NCBI RefSeq assembly: GCF_015674855.1
Contig: NZ_JADMLG010000013.1
Location: 63,317 to 127,316 of the forward strand
Direction of reading: 5' to 3'
DNA: 64,000 nucleotides
Source of the DNA: Nocardia bovistercoris
GTDB lineage: Bacteria; Actinomycetota; Actinomycetes; Mycobacteriales; Mycobacteriaceae
Positions 57,850-64,000 of the stretch are shown in pieces (positions within the stretch are counted from its first letter, which is position 1; the number at the start of each line of letters is the position of its first letter). The notes beneath the pieces are model-generated. The model was given only the letters and a program-made list of their open reading frames with translations. It was not told the DNA's origin and ran no database searches. Both the position numbers and the translations under genes were made by a program.

Positions 57850-58200
57850 ATGACTGTGCAGAACGAGACGACCACCCATGGTGTGACTCTGACCGACGCT
57901 GCCGCAAGCAAGGCCAAGGCGCTGCTCGATCAGGAGGGCCGTGACGACTTGGCGCTGCGTATCGCGGTGCAGCCGGGTGGCTGCGCGGGCCTGCGTTACC
58001 AACTCTTCTTCGACGACCGCAGCCTCGACGGCGACCTCACCGTCGACTTCGCGGGCGTCACCCTGGCCGTCGACAGGATGAGCGCCCCCTACGTGCAGGG
58101 CGCGTCCATCGACTTCGTCGACACCATCGAGAAGCAGGGTTTCACCATCGACAACCCGAACGCCACGGGTTCGTGCGCTTGCGGCGATTCCTTCAACTGA
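57850..58200 (+). CDS. HesB/IscA-type iron-sulfur cluster insertion protein
   Basis: 116 aa A-type carrier (ErpA-like; Rv2204c in M. tuberculosis). The three conserved cysteines are present: PGGCAGLRYQL and the C-terminal GSCACGDSF. VTLTDAAASKAKALLDQEG begins the fold. Expected to deliver Fe-S clusters to apo-proteins such as LipA, whose two clusters are made in the same segment. GGAGAG precedes ATG 57850. Divergent from DUF3043. Confidence 0.93.
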   Translation: MTVQNETTTHGVTLTDAAASKAKALLDQEGRDDLALRIAVQPGGCAGLRYQLFFDDRSLDGDLTVDFAGVTLAVDRMSAPYVQGASIDFVDTIEKQGFTIDNPNATGSCACGDSFN

Positions 58201-58418
58201 TCGCCTCGACGGACTGTGACCCCCGGATCGGTACGACCCCGATCGACAACCGGGGTCCCCTGATCGGGTCCGACTTCAACTAACCTTGGCTGGTTCCCGT
58301 CGTCAGGTCGGTGCGTGTCCGTGCGTGCCGACCGAGCGCGCGCATATGGGTAGTACGCAGGGAACGCACTGGACCATAGCCACGCTCTTCGGAGCCAACC
58401 GTTGAAGGGCTCAGCCTC

Positions 58419-59387
58419 GTGTCAATCGCCGTGTCCGCCTCCATCGCGACCGACCATCTCATGCGTTTTCCCGGTCGGTTCGCCGATGTGCTCCTCGCCG
58501 ATCAGCTCGACCATGTGTCGCTGAGCTTCCTCGTCGACGACCTCCAGATCCGCCGCGGCGGCGTGGGCGGAAATATCGCCTACGCCATGGGAATCCTGAA
58601 CCGCGCGCCGCTGCTCGTCGGCGCGGTCGGCGCCGACTTCGCCGAATACCGCGCCTGGCTGGAGAAGTTCGGCGTCGACTGCTCCACCGTGCTGATCTCC
58701 GATCGGGCGCACACCGCCCGGTTCGTGTGCACCACCGACGACGACATGGCTCAGATCGCCTCGTTCTACCCGGGCGCGATGAGCGAGGCGCGCGATATCT
58801 CCATCGCCGCACTGGCCGAGTCGAACACGCTGGACCTGGTGCTGGTCGGGGCGAACGACCCCGAGGCCATGCTGCGCCACACCGAGGAATGCCGCGAACT
58901 CGGCATCCCGTTCGCCGCCGACCCCTCCCAGCAGTTGGCCCGCCTCGACGGCGATCAGGCGGTGCGCCTCATCGACGGCGCCGCCTACCTGTTCACCAAC
59001 AAGTACGAGTGGGCGTTGCTGCTGCAGAAGACCGGCCTGGGCGAGGCCGAGGTCGCCGCCAAGGTCGGCATCCGGGTCACCACCCTCGGCGCGAACGGCG
59101 TGCTGATCATCGACCGCGACGGCACCGAGATCGAGGTCGGCGTGGTGCCGGAGAACGAGAAGGTCGAGCCGACCGGCGTCGGCGATGCGTTCCGCGCAGG
59201 CTTCCTCACCGGTCACACCGCGGGCCTGAGCCTGGAGCGCGCCGCGCAACTCGGCTCGCTCATCGCGGTGCTGGTGCTCGAGACCATGGGCACCCAGGAA
59301 TGGACCCTGAACAAGGACGACGCGCTGGAGCGGCTGGCCGCGGCCTACGGCGCGGAAGCGGCGGCGGAGATCAAACCGCTGCTCTGA
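58419..59387 (+). CDS. adoK: adenosine kinase / PfkB-family carbohydrate kinase
   Basis: 322 aa. PfkB features: IRRGGVGGNIAYAMGILNR near the N-terminus and GVVPENEKVEPTGVGDAFRAGFLTGHTAG, with the GAGDAF-type anion hole and catalytic Asp. The orthologous position in M. tuberculosis (Rv2202c) encodes a PfkB-type adenosine kinase, converting adenosine to AMP. Start is GTG 58419. Converges on asnB with a perfect terminator hairpin between. Confidence 0.9.
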   Translation: MSIAVSASIATDHLMRFPGRFADVLLADQLDHVSLSFLVDDLQIRRGGVGGNIAYAMGILNRAPLLVGAVGADFAEYRAWLEKFGVDCSTVLISDRAHTARFVCTTDDDMAQIASFYPGAMSEARDISIAALAESNTLDLVLVGANDPEAMLRHTEECRELGIPFAADPSQQLARLDGDQAVRLIDGAAYLFTNKYEWALLLQKTGLGEAEVAAKVGIRVTTLGANGVLIIDRDGTEIEVGVVPENEKVEPTGVGDAFRAGFLTGHTAGLSLERAAQLGSLIAVLVLETMGTQEWTLNKDDALERLAAAYGAEAAAEIKPLL

Positions 59388-59413
59388 ACAGCGCCGCGCT
59401 GAGCACCGGAGCC

Positions 59414-59451
59414 GCGAAGGCCCCTCGGAAAGCGATCCGAGGGGCCTTCGC
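59414..59451. terminator. bidirectional terminator
   Basis: 16-bp perfect stem (GCGAAGGCCCCTCGGA and complement) with a 6-nt loop AAGCGA and a short TTCT tail. It lies between the convergent adoK and asnB stops. Confidence 0.8.
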
Positions 59452-59478
59452 TTCTGGAACGACCGTCTTCTGGGACGA

Positions 59479-61422
59479 CTACAGCGACACCGGGTAGACC
59501 GGCTCCTGGATATCGGGCTTGATGCGGTCCTCGACGAAGATGCCGTGCCAGACCATGAACACCAGCAGCGTCCACAACCGCCTGCTGTGATCCGAACGCC
59601 CCGCCCGGTGCTCGTCGAGCATGCCCTTGATCGCGGCCTTGTCCAGCAGGTGATCGGTCTGCGAATCGGCGATCTGGACCTGCGCCCACTCGAACAGTTC
59701 GGTGCCGCGCAACCAATGCCGCAGCGGCACCGGGAAACCCAGCTTCGCGCGATGCAGCACGTGCGCGGGCACGATGCCGTCCAACGCCTGCCGCAGCGCG
59801 AACTTGGTGGTGTCCTTGGTGATCTTGCTGTCGTAGGGCAGGCCCTCGGCGACCTTCAACACCTCCGAATCCAGGAACGGCACCCGCAACTCCAGCGAAT
59901 TCGCCATCGTCATCTTGTCGGCCTTGACCAGGATGTCGCCGCGCAACCAGGTGAACAGATCCAGATGCTGCATGCGCGCCACCGGATCCCAGCCCGCGGA
60001 TTCCGCGTAGATCGGCGCCGTCACATCCCGGTGGGTCCACTCCGGCCGGAACTCGCGCAGCACCGCGCGCAACTGGGCGTCGCTGAAACTGCGGGCATTG
60101 CCGTAGTAGCGCTCCTCCAAGGTCAGCGAACCGCGATGCAGCAGGCTCTTGCCGCGCGTGCCGTCCGGAATCCGATCCGAGAGCCTGCCCGCGAGCCTGC
60201 GCAGCCCCCTCGGCAGGTACTCGAACGGCTTCAGCGACAACGGCTCCCGGTAGATGGTGTAACCGCCGAACAACTCGTCGGCGCCCTCACCGGACAGCAC
60301 AACCTTGACGTGCTTTCGGGCCTCCTTGGCCACGAAATACAGCGGGACGAGGGCCGGGTCGGCCACCGGATCGTCGAGATACCAGACGATCTCCGGGATG
60401 GCCGCAGCGAACTCGGCGGGCGAGACCACCTTCACGATGTGACGCGCACCGATCGCGGCGGCGCTCTCGGCGGCCACATCCACCTCCGAATAGCCCTCGC
60501 GCTCGAATCCGGTGGTGAACGTGATCAGCTTCGGGTTGTGGCGCATCGCCAGCGCCGCCACCGCGGTGGAATCGATGCCGCCGGACAGGAACGAGCCGAC
60601 GGTGACATCGGCGCGCATGTGCTTGGCGACAGAATCCTCCAGCGCCGCGGCGATCTCGCGGAAACGTTCCCGCTCGGCGCCCGCCGCGATCGGCTCGGCC
60701 CGGAAATCCGGGCGGAAATACCTGGTCACCACCGGATCGGCGCCCTCGCGGACCGTAGCGTAGGTACCCGACTCCAGGCGTCGGATGCCCGCGTGCAAAG
60801 TCTCCGGCTCCGGCACGTACTGCAACACCGTGTAATGCTCGAGCGCGCGCGGGTCGAGATCGTCGGACAGGCCGAGCGCGGGCAGCAGATCGAGCAGGCT
60901 CTTCTTCTCGCTCGCGAACGCGGTGCCGCCGGGGCCGGTGGCCAGGAACAGCGGCTTGATCCCGAACGGATCGCGGGCGATGAACAGTTCCTTCGTCTCG
61001 GTATCCCAGATCGCCAGTGCGAACATGCCGCGCAGCCGCCGCACCGCCGCCGCGCCCCAATAGTGGAACGCCGCCACGATCGCCTCCGAATCGCCCTCGG
61101 TGGCGAAGATCCTGCCGTCCGGGAACTCCTCGGCGTGCGCCTGCGCCAACTCGGCGCGCAACTCCAGATAGTTGTAGATCTCGCCGTTGAACGTGAGCGC
61201 GTAGCGCTGCGGATTCTCCGGCGGACCCCAGCGCAGCGGCTGATGCGAATGCTCGATATCGATGATCGACAGGCGATTGAAGCCGAAGATCATGTGATCG
61301 TCGTGCCAGGTGCCGCGTTCGTCCGGGCCGCGGTGGCGCATGCAGTGCAAGGCGTCGTAGACCTTGTCCACCACATCCGCGGTCGCCGCGTCAGCTGTCA
61401 GGAATCCGAGCAGTCCGCACAC
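59479..61422 (-). CDS. asnB: asparagine synthase (glutamine-hydrolysing)
   Basis: 647 aa. Start VCGLLGF places Cys2 as the amidotransferase nucleophile after Met removal. N-terminal Ntn domain: RHRGPDERGTW, NRLSIIDIEHSHQPL, FNGEIYNYLELR, EGDSEAIVAAF. Synthetase domain PP-loop: SFLSGGIDSTAVAAL, then VLSGEGADELFGGY. Makes Asn from Asp, Gln and ATP; some family members amidate cell-wall diaminopimelate (AsnB/LtsA), and this actinobacterial context makes that a real alternative. GTG 61422 is forced by the Cys2 requirement; the open frame extends 216 nt upstream. Confidence 0.93.
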   Translation of the reverse strand: MCGLLGFLTADAATADVVDKVYDALHCMRHRGPDERGTWHDDHMIFGFNRLSIIDIEHSHQPLRWGPPENPQRYALTFNGEIYNYLELRAELAQAHAEEFPDGRIFATEGDSEAIVAAFHYWGAAAVRRLRGMFALAIWDTETKELFIARDPFGIKPLFLATGPGGTAFASEKKSLLDLLPALGLSDDLDPRALEHYTVLQYVPEPETLHAGIRRLESGTYATVREGADPVVTRYFRPDFRAEPIAAGAERERFREIAAALEDSVAKHMRADVTVGSFLSGGIDSTAVAALAMRHNPKLITFTTGFEREGYSEVDVAAESAAAIGARHIVKVVSPAEFAAAIPEIVWYLDDPVADPALVPLYFVAKEARKHVKVVLSGEGADELFGGYTIYREPLSLKPFEYLPRGLRRLAGRLSDRIPDGTRGKSLLHRGSLTLEERYYGNARSFSDAQLRAVLREFRPEWTHRDVTAPIYAESAGWDPVARMQHLDLFTWLRGDILVKADKMTMANSLELRVPFLDSEVLKVAEGLPYDSKITKDTTKFALRQALDGIVPAHVLHRAKLGFPVPLRHWLRGTELFEWAQVQIADSQTDHLLDKAAIKGMLDEHRAGRSDHSRRLWTLLVFMVWHGIFVEDRIKPDIQEPVYPVSL

Positions 61423-61652
61423 GGTGTCGGCAACCTCGTCTCTCCGGTTCGGGACGCTCGTCGGCGTCCTGGGGTGGGTGTCGCGTCGACGGCGGGTGTC
61501 GGGCGCGGTGGGGTCGGCTTGCTCGTTCGTGGTCGAGTCGAGGGGGTGCCGGGATGTCGGGTCGATTATATGGGCGTCGGTGTCGGGCGAGTGGTGCGTG
61601 CTGATGTCCGGACAAGTTTCAGGTGCGGCTCTTCGCAATGGTTTACCCGCGG

Positions 61653-61770
61653 GCTGTGTTTATTGGCGTCGACTTCGTCGCCGCGGGTTCGCGGCCCTGG
61701 GAGTCTCGCGTCCCAGCGGGCGATACTTGCTCCTGCGTCGCATTGTCTCGCCCGCTGGGACGCGAGACGG
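61653..61770 (+). repeat. 118-bp structured repeat, copy 1
   Basis: Begins GCTGTGTTTATTGGC and contains three stems: a 6-bp stem with TTC loop, GCCGCG-GGTT-CGCGGC, and a 21-bp perfect stem (61703-61723 with 61748-61768) around a 24-nt loop. A second copy of identical length is at 63883-64000. It lies upstream of asnB in the asnB-ctaC intergenic region. Confidence 0.9.
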
Positions 61771-62095
61771 CCGCGAACCGTCGCTCGTCGGGCTCGCTCC
61801 CGACGGGGCTGGGTAGGTGGGGATGCTGCGGGGTTGGGTTTGACCGCTGGGGTGCGGGACGGTCGTGAACCGTCGTTCGTTGGGCTCGCTCCCGACGGGG
61901 CTGGGGTTGGTGGGGGATGCTGCGGGGTTGGGTTTGACCGCTGGGGTGCGGGACGGTCGTGGGCCGTCGTTCGTTGGGCTCGTTCCCGGCGGGGCTGGGG
62001 TTGGTGGGGGTGTTGCGGGGTTGGGTTTGGCCGTTGGGGTGCGGGACGGTCGTGGGCCGTCGTTCGTTGGGCTCGCTCCCTACGTGGCTGGGTGT
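61762..62095. repeat. ~93-bp tandem repeat, four units (first and last partial or diverged)
   Basis: Units start with GCG(G/A)GACGG at 61762, 61854, 61948 and 62041 (spacing 92, 94, 93). Each has GACGGT/ACCGTC-type and GGGCTCG..CTCCC segments. The first unit begins inside the 118-bp element's right arm. On the reverse strand the period equals 31 codons and reads as Pro/Thr-rich repeats, but no expression signal supports a gene. Confidence 0.85.
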
Positions 62096-62149
62096 GGGGA
62101 TGTTTGCGGTTCGGGGGTGATCGGTGGGGGTGGTTTCCAGGGGTTTTGT

Positions 62150-62171
62150 GGGGGTGGGGGTGGGGGTGGGG
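62150..62171 (+). other. potential G-quadruplex tract
   Basis: Four runs of 4-5 G separated by single T residues on the plus strand, about 200 bp upstream of ctaC. Confidence 0.5.
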
Positions 62172-62213
62172 TGTTGAATGTGACCCGGCGGTGTGGTTGG
62201 GGTGGGGTTTGGT

Positions 62214-62226
62214 CTACGCTGCGTAG
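62214..62226. promoter_or_regulatory. 13-bp perfect palindrome upstream of ctaC
   Basis: CTACGC-T-GCGTAG. It overlaps a TACGCT hexamer that could be a -10, about 150 bp before the ctaC start. Confidence 0.4.
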
Positions 62227-62368
62227 TACTCAGGTGTCTCTCAGTTGGTGTGGGTGGAAATCCGCAGGCTTCGACGTGAGGGGCCGAGACGTGCTTGGAA
62301 CGTGTCGCGGGGAGATCGCACCCGGCGGCGCAGATGTCGGAATGTGTGGCGACCAGGAAGGCGTGAGC

Positions 62369-63451
62369 GTGGCGCACAAGGTGAGCGAAGAGATCGGGGC
62401 ACGACCGGCTCCGGGTCGGGGCCGCATACTTCGGCGGGCCGGGCTGGCGGTATCCCTCGGGATCACCGCGCTGCTCGTCTCGGGCTGCTCGATCGACAAT
62501 GTCTGGCTGCGGTTCGGCTGGCCGTCCGGTATCACCCCGCAGGCCACCCGGATGCGGGAACTGTGGACCTGGTCGGTCATCGCCGCGCTGGTGATGGGTG
62601 TGCTGGTCTGGGGTCTGACCTTCTGGACCGTCACCTTCCACCGCAAGAAGAAGGACTCCCCGGAGTTCCCGCGCCAGACCGGCTACAACGTGCCGCTGGA
62701 GCTGACCTACACCGCTATTCCGTTCGTCATCATCGCGGTGCTGTTCTACTTCACCGTCGTCGTGCAGAACTACGTGCACGAGAAGGTGGCCGATCCCGAT
62801 GTCACCGTCGATGTCACGGCCTTCCAGTGGAACTGGAAGTTCGGCTACCGCGAGGTCGACTTCAAGGACGGCTACAAATTCGACGGCATCGACACCGTGC
62901 GCGAGGACCAGGCCAAGGAGCAGCTCGAGGAGTACGCCGAGCTGACCAAGAACGGTCACCCGCAGCCGGGGCCGGTGCACGGCAAGCCCGCCAACGACAT
63001 CCTGTCCTACCTGCACTACGACAAGGTCGAGACGGTCGGCACCTCCACCGAGGTCCCGGTGCTCGTGCTGCCGACCGGCAAGGTCATCGAGTTCCAGCTC
63101 GCCGCCATGGACGTCATCCACGCCTTCTGGGTGCCGGAGTTCCTGTTCAAGCGCGACGTGATGCCGAACCCGAAGGAGAACCACTCCGACAACGTCTTCC
63201 AGATCACCGAGATCGAGAAGGAAGGCGCGTTCGTCGGTCGCTGCGCCGAGATGTGCGGCACGTTCCACTCGATGATGAACTTCGAGGTCCGCGCGGTGTC
63301 GCCGGAGAAGTTCACCAAATACATCGACGGCCGCAAGGCAGGCATGACCAACGCCGAGGCCCTCGAGTCCATCGACGAATCCCCGGTCGCGACCTCGACC
63401 CGGCCCTTCGACACCGACCGGACCACCAAGACCGCGGCCGAGGCAAAGTAA
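62369..63451 (+). CDS. ctaC: cytochrome c oxidase subunit II
   Basis: CuA-bearing subunit of the aa3 oxidase in the bcc-aa3 supercomplex, taking electrons from cytochrome cc. 360 aa. Signal with lipobox LLVSGC (Cys40), two membrane helices (WSVIAALVMGVLVWGLTFW; YTAIPFVIIAVLFYFTVVV), FQWNWKF, and the CuA ligands: His in MDVIHAFWVPEF, and GRCAEMCGTFHSMM with two Cys, Glu, His and Met. An extra charged insertion (EDQAKEQLEEYAELTKNGHP) is typical of actinobacteria. GTG 62369 has AGGAAG 8 nt upstream; GTG 62363 and 62381 are alternatives. Confidence 0.95.
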   Translation: MAHKVSEEIGARPAPGRGRILRRAGLAVSLGITALLVSGCSIDNVWLRFGWPSGITPQATRMRELWTWSVIAALVMGVLVWGLTFWTVTFHRKKKDSPEFPRQTGYNVPLELTYTAIPFVIIAVLFYFTVVVQNYVHEKVADPDVTVDVTAFQWNWKFGYREVDFKDGYKFDGIDTVREDQAKEQLEEYAELTKNGHPQPGPVHGKPANDILSYLHYDKVETVGTSTEVPVLVLPTGKVIEFQLAAMDVIHAFWVPEFLFKRDVMPNPKENHSDNVFQITEIEKEGAFVGRCAEMCGTFHSMMNFEVRAVSPEKFTKYIDGRKAGMTNAEALESIDESPVATSTRPFDTDRTTKTAAEAK

Positions 63452-63465
63452 GGGACTGATCTGAT

Positions 63466-63882
63466 ATGAAGATCGAAGCGCGGATTTTCGAGCTGCTCAC
63501 GGTGTTCTTCATCATCGTGGCGGTCGTGTACGGCTTCTTCACCGCCAAATCGCGCACCGGCGTCGAATGGGCGGGCACCACGGCCATCGTGCTGACGGCG
63601 GGCCTTTCGCTCATCATCGGCACCTACTTCCGTTTCGTCGCACGTCGCCTCGACCTGCGTCCCGAGGACTACGAAGACGCCGAGATCGTGGACGGCGCGG
63701 GCGACCTCGGCTTCTTCTCACCCGGCAGCTTCTGGCCGATCCTGCTGGCGGGCGCGGGCTCGGTCACCGCGCTCGGGCTTGCCTTCTTCCAGTTCTGGCT
63801 GATCGGGCTCGGCGTGGTCTGCATTCTCTCGGCCGCCGCCGGCTTGGTCTTCGAGTACTACCTCGGACCCGAAAAGCACTGA
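63466..63882 (+). CDS. ctaF: cytochrome c oxidase subunit IV (CtaF)
   Basis: 138 aa, actinobacteria-specific small subunit of the aa3 oxidase. Four predicted transmembrane helices: LLTVFFIIVAVVYGFFTA, GTTAIVLTAGLSLIIGTYF, PGSFWPILLAGAGSVTALGLAFF and WLIGLGVVCILSAAAGLVFEYYLG, with the conserved RLDLRPEDYEDAEIVDGAGDLGFFSPGS loop (about 58-85). Starts 14 bp after the ctaC stop and is co-transcribed. The second 118-bp repeat begins at the base after its stop codon. Confidence 0.95.
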   Translation: MKIEARIFELLTVFFIIVAVVYGFFTAKSRTGVEWAGTTAIVLTAGLSLIIGTYFRFVARRLDLRPEDYEDAEIVDGAGDLGFFSPGSFWPILLAGAGSVTALGLAFFQFWLIGLGVVCILSAAAGLVFEYYLGPEKH

Positions 63883-64000
63883 GCTGTGTTTATTGGCGGC
63901 GCCTTCGGCGCCGCGGGTTCGCGGCCCTTTGGGTCTCGCGTCCCAGCGTTCGATACTTGCTCCTTCGTCGCATTGTCTCGAACGCTGGGACGCGAGACGG
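63883..64000 (+). repeat. 118-bp structured repeat, copy 2 (reaches window end)
   Basis: Same start, loop and stem layout as copy 1. The 21-bp stem (63933-63953 with 63978-63998) carries two compensatory base-pair changes and the first stem one more. It directly abuts the ctaF stop, so it is in the 3' untranslated region of ctaC-ctaF. Confidence 0.9.

Noticed and set aside
61643..63268. A 541-codon reverse-strand frame rich in Pro/Thr with ~31-residue repeats
   Set aside because: It is antisense to ctaC, its repeats merely reflect the 93-bp tandem array, and it has no start signal or domain.

Overview
The window is high-GC actinobacterial DNA, most likely from Nocardia or a close mycolate-bearing relative. 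Three things point there: the gene content and order, frequent GTG starts, and many starts with an extended -10 hexamer only 6-7 nt upstream (leaderless transcripts). Much of it follows the order of the Mycobacterium tuberculosis Rv2199c-Rv2220 segment: ctaF, ctaC, asnB, adoK, HesB-type Fe-S protein, DUF3043, cobU/cobT/cobS, ilvE, gcvT, pepA, dlaT, TIGR01777 protein, lipB, lipA, then DUF4191, RDD and glnA. No rRNA, tRNA or CRISPR array was recognised.

Layout. 1-12.1 kb: the 3' part of an acyl-CoA synthetase, a uridine-kinase-like P-loop protein, a membrane EEP-family hydrolase, a lipoprotein metallopeptidase, a reverse-strand run S15 hydrolase - M20 peptidase - monoacylglycerol lipase - type II lumazine synthase, a lipoprotein/immunity-like pair, a divergent LspA and a 31-bp tandem repeat. 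12.1-16.5 kb: a PlsC-type acyltransferase and a divergent TetR sharing two palindromic operators, a frameshifted Nudix pseudogene, and an AT-rich two-gene module (AAA ATPase plus DUF4276/TOPRIM-like protein) that looks acquired. 16.5-19.5 kb: glnA with a four-half-site GlnR operator, RDD and DUF4191.

19.5-41.9 kb is about 22 kb of accessory material inserted, relative to M. tuberculosis, between DUF4191 and lipA: an EF-G2-like GTPase, a secreted protein, a NERD-domain protein coupled to a DUF6882-like protein, a VOC protein, a reductase/membrane pair with a divergent TetR, an MHS-type transporter, a TerD-vWA fusion, an unusual overlapping gene pair, a PAS-GGDEF protein, a tightly overlapping four-gene operon (coiled-coil protein, RecB/Cas4-like nuclease with putative Fe-S cysteines, unknown 494-aa protein, SF1 helicase) and a DUF262 protein. 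The nuclease-helicase operon beside DUF262 is the best candidate for an undescribed DNA-processing or defence system.

41.9-64 kb is core metabolism: lipoate synthesis and transfer next to the lipoylated E2 protein that uses it, glycine cleavage T protein, branched-chain aminotransferase, cobalamin nucleotide-loop assembly, Fe-S insertion, adenosine kinase, asparagine synthase and the cytochrome c oxidase subunits CtaC and CtaF. Around ctaC/ctaF lies a 118-bp structured element in two copies (61653-61770 and 63883-64000) whose stems differ by compensatory changes. One copy is followed by a ~93-bp tandem repeat.
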